Shown here: piece after piece, positions 52,975-61,955 of the stretch | Layout of the letters: each line of letters starts with the position of its first letter | Position numbering within the stretch: position 1 is the first letter of the stretch | The notes under the pieces: model-generated | What the model was told of the DNA's origin: nothing | The model's input: the letters and a program-made list of their open reading frames with translations, nothing else | The model's database searches: none | DNA from: CAWBVG01 sp963792175 | Lineage (GTDB): Bacteria; Acidobacteriota; Vicinamibacteria; Vicinamibacterales; CAVVIG01 | Direction of reading: 5' to 3' | Length of the DNA stretch: 64,000 bases | NCBI GenBank assembly: GCA_963792175.1 | Contig: CAWBVG010000032.1 | Location: 54,157 to 118,156 of the forward strand | Translations under genes and position numbers: made by a program

Positions 52975-53578
52975 GGGCTTCTCCGCGCACCAGCGTCGTC
53001 AGCGCCGCGGCGATCTGGTTGAGCGGAAGCACGAAGTCGACCAATCCGGTATGGATGGCGGCGCCCGGCATGCCGAAGAATTCCGACGTGCCTTCATCCT
53101 GACTGATGATCGTCCCTCCCATTTTCTTGATCGCGTGCAGCCCCTTCGACCCGTCGCTGCCGGTCCCGGTCAGCACCACCGCGATCGCCCGATCCTTGAA
53201 GCTGGCCGCCACCGACTCGAACAGGAGATCGGCCGACGGACGGAGAAAGTTGACGAGCTCGGTTCTCGACAGCGACAAGGTGCCATCGGCATTGACCAGG
53301 AGGTGCCGATCCGGCGGGGCCACGTACACCGAACTCGGTTTCAACCGATCGCCCTCGTCGGCCTGCTTGATGGTCAGGCGACTCTGACGGCTGAGGAGCT
53401 CGGCCATCAGGCTGCGGTGCCGCGGGTCGAGATGCTGAACGACGGTCACCGCCGCAGGGAAATCGGCTGGCAGCTCCGAGAACACGGCGGTCAACGCGCG
53501 AAGTCCGCCGGCCGACGCCGCAATCGCGATGACATCGAATGCCGCCCCGGGATGGGGCCACCAGACTTCGGCCGGCAT
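52967..53578 (-). CDS. cheB: CheB-type methylesterase
   Basis: Catalytic domain of a protein-glutamate methylesterase without a receiver. Ser in IAIAASAGGLRALTAV, His in VVQHLDPRHRSLM and Asp in AVVLTGTGSDGSKGLHAIKK form the expected triad. QADEGDRLKPSSVYVAPPD and the end GAAIHTGLVDFVLPLNQIA complete the family pattern. I start at the ATG at 53578 (MPAEVWWPHPGAAFDV); upstream codons to 53719 are open but lack similarity. It overlaps cheR by eight bases (GAGTGA/ATGAGT), so both proteins are co-translated and probably form a complex modifying an unknown sensor. The frame is intact; about 203 residues. Confidence 0.92.
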   Translation of the reverse strand: MPAEVWWPHPGAAFDVIAIAASAGGLRALTAVFSELPADFPAAVTVVQHLDPRHRSLMAELLSRQSRLTIKQADEGDRLKPSSVYVAPPDRHLLVNADGTLSLSRTELVNFLRPSADLLFESVAASFKDRAIAVVLTGTGSDGSKGLHAIKKMGGTIISQDEGTSEFFGMPGAAIHTGLVDFVLPLNQIAAALTTLVRGEAHE

Positions 53579-53742
53579 CCGACTGCTCGCGGGACTGACA
53601 TGACGCCTGACCGCTCGGACTGTATCACGGCGGTCATGGCTGCCATAGTGTCTAGCAGAAAGCAAACTCGCTTTCTTGCAGATCTTCGCCAGAGGAAGAT
53701 AGACTCGAACCTCTACCACTCAACTCTAGGGGGTCCGGGCCT

Positions 53743-54471
53743 ATGAACGTCGCCCACGCGTCACCGTCTAACAGGGAACAGTGCCTGGCCCTGCTCGTAG
53801 ACCGCGATCCCGACTCCCGGCAGATGTACGCCGAATTCCTCAGACATGCGGCCTACGAGGTGGAACAGGCCGAAGACGGCCGCGAAGCGCTCGCCAAGGC
53901 CATCTCGCAGCGTCCACACGTCATCATCACCGAGACGCAACTGCCGGGCATCGACGGCTATCACCTCTGCGAGCTGCTGAGGGCCGACGCCGCGACGCAG
54001 TCAACCCCGATCATCATCGTCACCGGCGACGCCTATCCGCCTGACCTGCTGCGCGCCGAGCGTTCGGGCGCCGACGTCGTGCTGACCAAGCCGTGTCTTC
54101 CCGAGCGGCTGATGGAAGAAATCCGGCGGTGCCTGGAAACGTCGAGCGCGCTGAGAAAGCGGGCGGTCGCGCTCTGTTCCGTCGTTGACGAACGGCTCGC
54201 GCGCGCGGCGCAGCAGGTGGAGAAATCCCGGAACATCCGGAAGCGCACGCCCCTCAGCAAGACCTTCAATCGCCACACGACCGTGACGCCAGCGTTGCCG
54301 CCTCCCACCCTTATGTGTCCCACGTGCGACACGCCGCTCCTCTACCAGGACAGCCACATCGGCGGCGTCAGCGAGCATCATCGGGAACAGTGGGATTACT
54401 TCGAGTGTCCCGCGAACTGCGGCCGGTTCCAGTATCGCCAGCGCACCCGCAAGCTGCGAAAGCTCACGTAG
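53743..54471 (+). CDS. Receiver-domain protein with Glu at the phospho-acceptor and C-terminal zinc ribbon
   Basis: Intact 242-residue protein divergent from cheB. The receiver (about 15-130) has the acidic pocket LLVDRDPDSRQM and Lys in DVVLTKPCLPERL, but the acceptor position reads VIITETQLPGIDGYHL, with Glu where Asp is normal. The codon is GAG in clean sequence, so it looks real. A helical linker (LARAAQQVEKSRNIRKRT) leads to a C-terminal zinc-ribbon-like part, MCPTCDTPLLYQ and WDYFECPANCGRFQYRQ. Glu at this site mimics phosphorylation in some receivers, so the protein may be constitutively active or act through its partner. Its position beside CheB/CheR suggests a common pathway; no DNA-binding domain is seen. 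Confidence 0.85.
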   Translation: MNVAHASPSNREQCLALLVDRDPDSRQMYAEFLRHAAYEVEQAEDGREALAKAISQRPHVIITETQLPGIDGYHLCELLRADAATQSTPIIIVTGDAYPPDLLRAERSGADVVLTKPCLPERLMEEIRRCLETSSALRKRAVALCSVVDERLARAAQQVEKSRNIRKRTPLSKTFNRHTTVTPALPPPTLMCPTCDTPLLYQDSHIGGVSEHHREQWDYFECPANCGRFQYRQRTRKLRKLT

Positions 54472-54473
54472 GG

Positions 54474-54533
54474 ATCAGCTATCAGCTATCGGCTCGCGTG
54501 GACAGCTAGAGCAGCTGACAGCTGAAAGCTTCG
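54474..54533. repeat. AGCTATCAGCT-word intergenic repeat
   Basis: Between the receiver gene and the reductase fusion gene lies ATCAGCTATCAGCTATCGGC (54475) followed by CAGCTAGAGCAGCTGACAGC (54502). The words are self-complementary (AGCT) and the two halves can pair imperfectly. The same word family fills 62793-62876. A terminator role for the receiver gene is plausible but unproven. Confidence 0.5.
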
Positions 54534-54556
54534 CTTCCTCTGCGACAATCCACGTT

Positions 54557-56419
54557 GTGTGGCCACCGCTGACATCCGGTCGCGTGATCGGCATGGGGTG
54601 TATGCGGCTGTCGACCGAGGCGGATCGCGACGACGCCCGAGCCGTCAGCGTCCTGCACGCGGCACTGGACGCCGGCGTGACGCTCCTCGACACCGCCGAC
54701 GCGTACTGCCTCGATGCGCACGACGCCGGACACAACGAGCGGCTGATTTCCCGCGCGCTCGCCAGCTGGAACGGCGACCGCTCGCGCATCGTCGTCGCCA
54801 CCAAGGGCGGTCTGACTCGCCCGCAGGGACGCTGGATCGCCGATGGCCGTGCGAGCCATCTCGTCGCCGCGTGCGAGGCGAGCCGGCGGGCGCTCGGCGT
54901 CGAACGCATCGACCTCTATCAACTGCACGCGCCTGACCCGCGCGTGCCGCTGGCGACCAGCGTGCGCGCGCTGGCATCGTTGAAGCGCGACGGTCTCGTC
55001 GCCCGCATCGGTCTGTGCAACGTCACCGTCGGACAGATCGAGGAAGCCAGACGCATCGCCGAGATCGACGCCGTTCAGGTCGAGCTGAGTGTCTGGAACG
55101 ACGACAACCTGTTGAGCGGCGTGGCGGCGTACTGCGTCGCCAACGGGATTCGCCTGCTCGCGCACACGCCTCTCGGCGGATCTCGCCGCGCCCGGCGCGC
55201 GAAGCCCGACGCGCTGCTCGCCGACATCGCGGCACGCCACGGTGTCGGCCCGCTCGACATCGCGCTCGCCTGGCTGATGGATCTGTCGGACGTCATCGTG
55301 CCGATCCCGGGTGCGACGCGTGTCGAAACGCGCGACCGCGCTCGGCAGGCTGCACGTGATCCGCCTGACGGATGAGGATCGCGGCCGCCTGGACGAGCGG
55401 TTCCCGAGCGGGCGGCGTCTGCGCTGGCGGCCCGGCACCGGTCCCGGCGCCGATCCCGGCCCCGATCCCGGCGCCGACGTGGTGCTCATCATGGGCCTGC
55501 CGGGGGCCGGCAAGAGCGAGGCGGCCCGGACGTTCGTGGCGAACGGGTACACGAGACTGAACCGGGATGACGCAGGCGGATCGCTCCGTAGTCTGCTGCG
55601 CGGATTCGAGGAACTGCGGCAGTCCGGCGTCTCGCGCATCGTGCTCGACAACACCTACGTGTCGCGCAAGTCGCGGGCGGCGGTTATCGCAGGCGGCCGC
55701 GCGCGCCGGTCTGCCCGTTCGCTGCGTCTGGCTGCAGACCAGCGTCGAGGACGCGCAGGTGAACGCCGTCCGGCCGCATGCTGTCGAAATACGGCAAGCT
55801 CCTGTCGCCGGAAGACATGCGCCAGGCGGTGCGAACGGATGTCAGCGCGTTCGGACCGGCGGTCCAGTTCCGCTACGAACGAAGCCTGGAACCACCGGAT
55901 CCCGCTGAAGGTTTCGCGGCCATCGACACGGTCCCGTTCGAGCGGCGTCGTGATCCGTCCGCTCGCAACCGCGCGCTGATTCTCTGGTGCGACGGCGTGC
56001 TCGCGCGCAGCCGATCGGGCCAGCGCTCGCCGTCGTCGCCAGACGATCTCGAAGTCGTCGAGGATCGCGGGGAGATGTTGCGACGCTACGCCGCGGACGG
56101 ATGGCGGCTGCTCGGCCTGGCGTGGCGGCCCGAGATCGCCGAGGAGAAGATGTCGAGCGCCGAGGTCGACGCCTGCTTCGACCGGATGACTTCAGCGTTC
56201 GGCGTGCCGATCGACGTGAAGTACTGCCCGCACGGTGGCGGACCGCCCGTGTGCTGGTGCCGCAAACCGCTGCCCGGCCTGGGCGTCGTATTCATCCGTC
56301 AATACGAGCTCGATCCGGCGCAGTGCATCTATGTCGGCCAGGGACACCAGGACGCCGCGTTCGCACGGCGCCTTGGCTTCCAGTATCGCGAGGCGGACGC
56401 GTTCTTCAGTTCCCAATAA
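54557..56419 (+). CDS. Fusion of aldo/keto reductase, P-loop kinase and HAD-like phosphatase (frameshifted)
   Basis: Three domains in one apparent protein of about 620 residues. Domain 1 is an aldo/keto reductase with VIGMGCMRLS, catalytic Asp and Tyr in LLDTADAYC, Lys in IVVATKGG and His in DLYQLHAPD, ending VPIPGATRVET. Across a shift near 55330 its last helix (RLTDEDRGRLDERFPSGR) runs into a Pro/Gly linker and domain 2, a kinase with Walker A LIMGLPGAGKSEAARTF and RIVLDNTYVSRKSR. After shifts near 55695 and 55775 domain 3 resembles the GmhB/PNK3P HAD phosphatases: KYCPHGGGPPVCWCRKPLPG is the zinc loop, but the nucleophile motif DxD reads WCD (ALILWCDGVLA) and GDxxxD reads GQGHQD. The phosphatase may be inactive. 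A TTG start is used. Function is unknown; repair of 3'-phosphate/5'-OH ends or sugar metabolism are possible. Confidence 0.68.
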
Positions 56420-56493
56420 CCGCAGAGATCGCAAAGCACGCAGAGTTTTTCTTTTCAAAAAGATACTCTGCGGCCTTTGCGATCTCCGCGGTT
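56418..56493. terminator. Long hairpin terminator between convergent genes
   Basis: Left arm 56418-56446 and right arm 56465-56493 are reverse complements at 26 of 29 positions (words AACCGCAGAGATCGCAAAG and CTTTGCGATCTCCGCGGTT), with an AT-rich loop containing a run of T (TTTTTCTTTT). Both flanking genes end inside it: the fusion gene stop at 56417-56419 and the permease stop at 56493-56495. This symmetric position fits a bidirectional transcription terminator. Confidence 0.75.
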
Positions 56494-58994
56494 TACTCCT
56501 GGCGCAATGCGAGCATCGGGTCCGTGCGGCTCGCCCGCTGGGCGGGGATCAGGCCGGCCAGCGCTGACACGATCGTCAACAGCAGCACCGTCGACGTTGC
56601 GATCAGCGGATCGCGCGCCTGGATGCCGTACAGCTGCGCGGCGACGTACTGTCCGAGCCCCATCGCGGCGGGGATGCCGATGGCGAGACCGATCGCGAGG
56701 AGCAGCAGCACTTCGCGCATCACCAGCCAGATGACGAAGCCGGGCTGCGCGCCGAGCGCAAGCCGGATACCCAGCTCCTTCTTCCGCTGCGCCACGACGA
56801 ACGCCATCACGCCGTACAGACCGACCGAGGCCAGCAGCGTCGCGACGAATCCGAATCCGGCGGACAGCATCGCGACCAGACGGTCGGTCAGCAGCGTCTC
56901 GTCGAGCTGCCCTTCGACGGTCTTCATCTCGTACACCGGCATCGCGGGATCGAGTTGCTTGACCTCGTTGCGCACGACGGCGGACGCGGTCGTGGACGGC
57001 GTCTGCGTGCGCACGTAGAACGCCGCGCTGTTCTTGCCCCAGTTCGGAATGAACACCTGGCGGCGAACGCCCTCGCGCGGCCCTTCGTACAGCGCATTGG
57101 CGACGACGCCGATGATTTCGATGTTCAGCTTCGCGTTGGGGCCGCCGCCAAACCCGATGTGCTTGCCGACGGCGCTCTTCCCGGGAAAGAAGTGATCGGC
57201 AAAGCGCCGGTTCACGATCGCCACCGTTGCGTCCCGTTTCGCGTCGCTGATTCTGAAATCGCGCCCCTCGACGAGCGGAATGTTCATCGTCTCGAAGTAG
57301 CCCGGCGAGAAGGCGTTCATGAACGCCTGCATGTCTTCGCCGTCCTTGAATCGATAGCCTTCGACGCTCATCGAGCTGTCCCATTCATCGCCTGCCAGAA
57401 TGGCCACCGATGCGAGCGCGGCGGATTTGACGCCAGGCGCCGATCGCAGCCGATCCAGGAGCTGCTGATAGAACAACTGGCCGCGGTTGTCGTCGTAGCC
57501 GCTGAGCGCCGGCGACAGCTGGAACGTGATGAGGTTCTCCAGCTGCACGCCGGTGTCCGTGGTCTTCAGGTTCTGCAGGCTCCGGACGAAGAGGCCGGCG
57601 CCAAACAGCAGCAGAAAGCTGAGCGCCACCTGCGCCGTCACCAGTCCCTTGCGCAGAAACAGCGAGCCGCGCGTGCCCGCAATCGATCCCATCGTGTCTT
57701 TCATCGTGGTCCAGGGATCGGTGCGGCTGGCGCGAAGCGCCGGCAGCAGGCCGAAGACGATACCGGTGAGCACCGTCAGGCTGAGGGTGAACGTCAGGAT
57801 GCGCGGATCCGGAGACGCGGAGATCAGCACCGGCTGCCCCTGCGACGGCACCAGCGCGAGCAACCCTCTCGTCAGCGCGAACGCAATCGCCAGGCCGACC
57901 GCGCCGCCGGCAAACGACAGCACGAGGCTCTCGACCAGCAGCTGCCGAACGAGCCGTCCCCGCGACGATCCGAGCGACAGCCGCACGGCGATTTCCTTCT
58001 GGCGCATGAAGCCGCGCGCGATCAGCAGGTTGGCGACGTTGGCGCAGGCGATCAGGAGGACGAGCCCCACCATGCACATCAAGACGATGAGCGCCGTCGA
58101 GAAATCGTTGCGGACCGGCGAATAGCCAATCGCCGCCGAGTCGACGAGCAGCTGCCCTTTCATGAACTGCTCGCGGTTGTAGGCGGACCACTCCTTGGCC
58201 GCCGGCAGCGTCATCTCGAATTGTCTGATCTGGGTGAACAGTCCTTGAATCGGCGCCTTCGACGATTCGACCGTGTATCCGGGCTTCAGGCGGCCGAACA
58301 CCTGCACCCACCGCGCGCGGCGATCGTCCATGTGCAGCCAGCCCCAGCTGGGCGCCAGCACGGCCTTCATCAGCACCGGCACGCGGATCTGCGGAGACTG
58401 CACGGGATCGATGCCCGAAAACCCCTCGGCCGACACGCCCACAACGGTCATCGGGTAGTCGTTCACCCGCAGCTTTTTCCCGATCACGCCCGGATCACGT
58501 GCGAAGCGCGTCACCCAGTAGCCGTAACTCAGGACCACCACCGGATGCCCTTCGTAGACCTGGTCGTCTTCCTGGGAATTGAAGACCCGTCCGAGCGCCG
58601 GCTTCACACCGAGCATCGAGAAGTAGTTGCCCGACACCAGCTCGGCGTCGACGCGCTCCGTCTGGTTGTCCACGCTCAGCGAGGCCGGGACGATCCGGCG
58701 GCAGAGCACTTCAGCCAGCGGTTCGGCTTTCTTCTGCAGATCCTGGTACAGCGGATACGAGTGCATCCGCGGGCCCATGTTGCTGCCCATGTGCGAGCCG
58801 CGCTGGTAGAGCATGACCAGTTGCTCGGGCGCCGCGACCGGCAGCTTGCGCAGCAGAATCTGGTCGATGAGCGTGAAGATGGCCGTATTGGCGCCGATGC
58901 CGAGGGCGAGCGACAGAATCGCCACCGCCGCAAACAGCGGACTGCGGCGAAGTCCCCGGATTGCCAGGCGCAGGTCGGACAACGAGCTGGTCAT
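56493..58994 (-). CDS. ABC transporter permease of the ADOP (MacB/FtsX) family
   Basis: Intact 833-residue inner-membrane permease. It begins at the ATG at 58994: MTSSLSDLRLAIRGLRRSPL then FAAVAILSLALGIGANTAIF. The first periplasmic core contains VVVLSYGYWVTRFARDPGVI, helices include LIVLMCMVGLVLLIACANVA, module 2 begins LVTAQVALSFLLLFGAGLFV, and the end is AQRASRTDPMLALRQE. The N-terminal soluble helices and a PadR partner are absent, as in the permease at 22 kb. Upstream open codons to 59117 are not part of the family. It may export a small hydrophobic compound, but substrate and ATPase are unknown. Confidence 0.9.
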   Translation of the reverse strand: MTSSLSDLRLAIRGLRRSPLFAAVAILSLALGIGANTAIFTLIDQILLRKLPVAAPEQLVMLYQRGSHMGSNMGPRMHSYPLYQDLQKKAEPLAEVLCRRIVPASLSVDNQTERVDAELVSGNYFSMLGVKPALGRVFNSQEDDQVYEGHPVVVLSYGYWVTRFARDPGVIGKKLRVNDYPMTVVGVSAEGFSGIDPVQSPQIRVPVLMKAVLAPSWGWLHMDDRRARWVQVFGRLKPGYTVESSKAPIQGLFTQIRQFEMTLPAAKEWSAYNREQFMKGQLLVDSAAIGYSPVRNDFSTALIVLMCMVGLVLLIACANVANLLIARGFMRQKEIAVRLSLGSSRGRLVRQLLVESLVLSFAGGAVGLAIAFALTRGLLALVPSQGQPVLISASPDPRILTFTLSLTVLTGIVFGLLPALRASRTDPWTTMKDTMGSIAGTRGSLFLRKGLVTAQVALSFLLLFGAGLFVRSLQNLKTTDTGVQLENLITFQLSPALSGYDDNRGQLFYQQLLDRLRSAPGVKSAALASVAILAGDEWDSSMSVEGYRFKDGEDMQAFMNAFSPGYFETMNIPLVEGRDFRISDAKRDATVAIVNRRFADHFFPGKSAVGKHIGFGGGPNAKLNIEIIGVVANALYEGPREGVRRQVFIPNWGKNSAAFYVRTQTPSTTASAVVRNEVKQLDPAMPVYEMKTVEGQLDETLLTDRLVAMLSAGFGFVATLLASVGLYGVMAFVVAQRKKELGIRLALGAQPGFVIWLVMREVLLLLAIGLAIGIPAAMGLGQYVAAQLYGIQARDPLIATSTVLLLTIVSALAGLIPAQRASRTDPMLALRQE

Positions 58995-59122
58995 ATTGGT
59001 TCTTGGACGGATTGAGAGCCGTCTGGGTTGTCCGCCTCCGCTCGCCCGCGTTTCGAGAGCTTCGGCAGACTCGCGAGCCAAAGGCCTGACGGCGAGGCCT
59101 GCTACCCTATCAGGCAACTCCG

Positions 59123-60580
59123 ATGCTCATCGATTCTGCACAGTCACCCGTCCCCCGCGGCAACCGCATCGTCCTGCTCGCGAGCCTCGGCGGCGCGCTG
59201 GAATTCTACGACTTCGTCATTTTCGGCGTGTTCGCCAAGGACATCGCCGACGCGATCTTTCCCAACCCGACGCCGCTGATTTCGCTGATGGTCTCGTTCG
59301 CCGCCTTCGCCGCCGGCTACCTGGCCCGGCCGATTGGCGGCATCGTTCTCAGCCACTTCGGCGATCGGTACGGCCGCCGCCGCGTGTTCCTGATCTCGAT
59401 CTTCGTCATGTCGGGCGCCACCCTCGGCATGGGGCTGGTGCCGCCGTTCGCGAGCTGGGGCGCGGCCGCGAGCCTGCTGATGGTGTTGCTCCGTCTGGTG
59501 CAGGGGTTCTGTCTCGGCGGCGAGCTGCCCGGCGCGCTCACCTACGTCGTCGAGACGGCGCCGCGGCGCGCGCCGTTCGTCTGCGGCGTCGTGTTTTCGT
59601 GGGTGACGATGGGCGTGGCGCTTGCGACCGGTGTCAGCCTCGCGGTGCGCACCTGGCTGCCGGCCGAGCTCGTGCCGGGCCTCGGATGGCGTCTCGCGTT
59701 CGTGCTCGGCGGACTCGGTGGCGTGCTCAGTTTCGTCCTCAGGCGGTCGCTCGAGGAGTCGCCGGAATTCGCGCGCATCAAGCAGGCGGCATCACGGCAG
59801 CCGTTACGTGAAGTGCTCCAGACGCAGCTGTCGCGCGTGCTTGTGGGTGTGCTGGGGCTGGCGGCGACAGCCGGTTTCAACGGATTGTTCTTCGCCCACA
59901 TGCCCGCGTACATGTCGGGGGTGCTGCATTACGACCCGCGCCAGGCCGTCGTGTCGCAAACCGCCGGCGTCGTCGTTCACGCCCTCGGCATATTGGCCGT
60001 GGCGGCGGTCGCCGTCAGAACATCTCCTCGCTTGCTTCTCCGCGCCGGGGCGTTGGTGCTGATTCTGCTGGCCTTTCCCTTCTACACCGCCCTGGCCAAC
60101 CACAGCGTCAACCCGACACTGCTGCTGGTCCTGGCCGGTACGTGCGCGACGCTCGTCAACGGCACGTTTGCCGTGCTGTTGACCGATCTCTTTCCAACGC
60201 GGGTCCGCTTCAGCGGCGTCGCGTTGGGATTCAACATCGCGTTCACGCTGTTCAGCGGCACGGCGCCGCTCGTGGCCACGAGTCTCATTCGCAGCACCGG
60301 CCTGCCGACCGCGCCGGCATTCATCATGGTGGCGTGCGGCCTTCTCACGCTGATCGGGAGCGTGGGACTTCCAAGCGGCGGCCACGTCTTGAAGACGCTA
60401 GCGGACCTGAATCGGGACCATTGCCGAACGCACGAAACACGAAACCGGCCTTTCGTGTTTCGTGTTCGTGGCATGCCACTAGTCCTGCCGGACGATTGCC
60501 GCACGCCATTGCTCGGGCGCACGACGTGGTCGACTATGATGCTTCCTTCAATTTCGACATTGCACTATCAATTTCGGTAG
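59123..60580 (+). CDS. MFS transporter, metabolite:proton symporter type
   Basis: Twelve-helix secondary transporter of the metabolite:H+ symporter group (proline/betaine, citrate or shikimate transporter-like). The start MLIDSAQSPVPRGNRIVLLA precedes helix 1 (SLGGALEFYDFVIFGVFAK). The MFS signature is LARPIGGIVLSHFGDRYGRRR and the second-half signature includes FPTRVRFSGVALGFNIAFTL. The last helix ends near VACGLLTLIGSVGLPSGGH. No stop follows: the frame passes through an inverted repeat (60431-60464) to 60580, adding about 50 residues that are not family-like. A missing or shifted stop near 60420 is the probable cause, so the true end is likely around 60420. Substrate unknown. Confidence 0.88.
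   Translation: MLIDSAQSPVPRGNRIVLLASLGGALEFYDFVIFGVFAKDIADAIFPNPTPLISLMVSFAAFAAGYLARPIGGIVLSHFGDRYGRRRVFLISIFVMSGATLGMGLVPPFASWGAAASLLMVLLRLVQGFCLGGELPGALTYVVETAPRRAPFVCGVVFSWVTMGVALATGVSLAVRTWLPAELVPGLGWRLAFVLGGLGGVLSFVLRRSLEESPEFARIKQAASRQPLREVLQTQLSRVLVGVLGLAATAGFNGLFFAHMPAYMSGVLHYDPRQAVVSQTAGVVVHALGILAVAAVAVRTSPRLLLRAGALVLILLAFPFYTALANHSVNPTLLLVLAGTCATLVNGTFAVLLTDLFPTRVRFSGVALGFNIAFTLFSGTAPLVATSLIRSTGLPTAPAFIMVACGLLTLIGSVGLPSGGHVLKTLADLNRDHCRTHETRNRPFVFRVRGMPLVLPDDCRTPLLGRTTWSTMMLPSISTLHYQFR
60431..60464. terminator. Perfect 14-base hairpin, CACGAAACACGAAA type
   Basis: CACGAAACACGAAA (60431-60444) and TTTCGTGTTTCGTG (60451-60464) are perfect reverse complements around a six-base loop CCGGCC. 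It lies where the MFS gene should end and is followed after 235 bases by the bactofilin gene. It is a strong candidate terminator and the best-formed copy of the repeat seen at 14482 and 44427. Confidence 0.7.
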
Positions 60581-60699
60581 GTGGAACTCTCCCGGATCAC
60601 ACTTTGGCCGATGGTTGCGGCCGGAACGCGGCTTGCTGCCGGTGCCGTCTCGAACCGACAAACCAGGGTGCCGACACCGCACCCGCGAGGAACAGACCT

Positions 60700-61158
60700 A
60701 TGTGGACCCGAGAAAACGCGACCGAACAGCCCAAAGCGGCGCCCAGCGTGCAGCCTGGCGTGCAGCCTGTCAGCCCCCCGCTTCCCGCCGAAGAGCGGCG
60801 CGTCGTGGCGTGGGTCGGCAAGTCCGTGAAGTTCCAGGGGACGTTGACGAGCTCGGAAGACATGACCATCGACGGCCACGTCGAGGGCACCATCGACATC
60901 CAGGATAATGCGTTGACGATCGGGCCCGACGCCGACATCAAGGCCGACATCGTGGCGTCGACCGTCACCATTCACGGCACGGTCACCGGCAACGTGCGCG
61001 CGAAGGAGAAGGTGGACATCAAGTCGACGGGCCGAGTGGAAGGCAATCTGTTCACGCCGCGCCTGGTGATGGCGGACGGCGCCGTGGTCCGCGGCCGCGT
61101 CGATACGTCGAACGATCAGTCGGACGCCAGGAAGCGGACCAAGCTCGCGATCGCCTGA
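60700..61158 (+). CDS. Bactofilin (polymer-forming cytoskeletal protein)
   Basis: Intact 152-residue protein. After a Pro/Gln-rich, disordered N-terminus (residues 1-35) the bactofilin beta-helix begins: VAWVGKSVKFQGTLTSSEDM, TIDGHVEGTIDIQDNALTIG, DADIKADIVASTVTIHGTVT, NVRAKEKVDIKSTGRVEGNL. These six-residue coils with G at turn positions are diagnostic. Bactofilins self-assemble without nucleotide into filaments that scaffold cell-wall synthesis, stalks or polysaccharide export. The ATG at 60700 follows GAGG at 60686. Its 3' end overlaps the convergent hydrolase gene by 43 bases. The flippase further along suggests a role near polysaccharide export, which is inferred. Confidence 0.92.
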   Translation: MWTRENATEQPKAAPSVQPGVQPVSPPLPAEERRVVAWVGKSVKFQGTLTSSEDMTIDGHVEGTIDIQDNALTIGPDADIKADIVASTVTIHGTVTGNVRAKEKVDIKSTGRVEGNLFTPRLVMADGAVVRGRVDTSNDQSDARKRTKLAIA

Positions 61159-61955
61159 CCTCGACCCGATCGTCCACGGGCACTGGGATCGCCGGTCGGC
61201 GGCGGCGCGTGGTCGGTGTTTGCCGGCGGCCCGAGGAGCTCCCTGAAGATCGGTTTCAGCGCATCGGCCCACACCTGGTAGCCCTTGATGGACGGGTGCA
61301 GTTTGTCGCGCTCGTTCATCACACCTTCGAACAGCCGTCCATCCTTGTCAGCGAGCTTGTCGTTCACGTTGAGAAAGCGGACGGTGACGCCATCGGCCAA
61401 TCGCGCGAGGCTGGTGTTGATGCGATCGATTTCCGGAAGAAGCGCCATGTCGTCGTTCCGCGGAAAGATCGCGGTCAGGATGATGGTCGCGGCCGGCGCT
61501 TTGCGGCGGCAGACATCCACGATGGCTGCGAGGCCCCGCGTGACGTCATCCGCTCGCGTGGGGCTGAACGGCGTGGCTCCGAGATTGTTCGTGCCCGCGA
61601 GCACGACGACGACCTTCGGATTCACGCCATCCAGCTCGCCGTTTTCGAGCCTCCACAGGATGTTCTGCGCCTGGTCCGCTCCCCACCCGAAGTTCGCGGC
61701 GTTCCAACCGAAGAAGTTCTGCTGCCAGTTCGCGAGCAGATCGGGATAGTCGGTCGCTCCCCAGCGCCGGACGATCGAATCGCCCGTGAAGTAGACGTCG
61801 ATCCCTCCTCGACGGGCTTTGTCGATCAACTGGCGATGGGCTTCGATGGAATTCTGGTCCGTTCGGGGAACAGCCCGATCGGCTTGCGCCGAAAGAGTGA
61901 TCCCGAGCAGGACCGCGGTGCTGACGAGACCGGCGAACAATCGCCGATTGCTCAT
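61116..61955 (-). CDS. Secreted SGNH/GDSL hydrolase
   Basis: Intact 279-residue exported esterase-like protein. Signal peptide: RLFAGLVSTAVLLGITLSAQ. The four family blocks are visible: block I with the nucleophile Ser in VYFTGDSIVRRWG, block II Gly in NFGWGADQAQNIL, block III Asn in VVVLAGTNNLGA, and block V Asp and His in ERDKLHPSIKGYQVW. It is closest to the acetylhydrolase/lysophospholipase type acting on platelet-activating-factor-like or acetylated polysaccharide substrates. Its ATG overlaps the stop of the upstream AT-hook gene (ATGA), so the two are co-translated. Its 3' end overlaps bactofilin on the other strand. Substrate is inferred only at the family level. Confidence 0.92.
   Translation of the reverse strand: MSNRRLFAGLVSTAVLLGITLSAQADRAVPRTDQNSIEAHRQLIDKARRGGIDVYFTGDSIVRRWGATDYPDLLANWQQNFFGWNAANFGWGADQAQNILWRLENGELDGVNPKVVVVLAGTNNLGATPFSPTRADDVTRGLAAIVDVCRRKAPAATIILTAIFPRNDDMALLPEIDRINTSLARLADGVTVRFLNVNDKLADKDGRLFEGVMNERDKLHPSIKGYQVWADALKPIFRELLGPPANTDHAPPPTGDPSARGRSGRGQAIASLVRFLASD

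Noticed and set aside
56955..59015. Long plus-strand open frame (about 686 codons) opposite the permease at 56.5 kb
   Set aside because: Antisense to a complete permease; low-complexity Arg/His/Gln composition and no motif.
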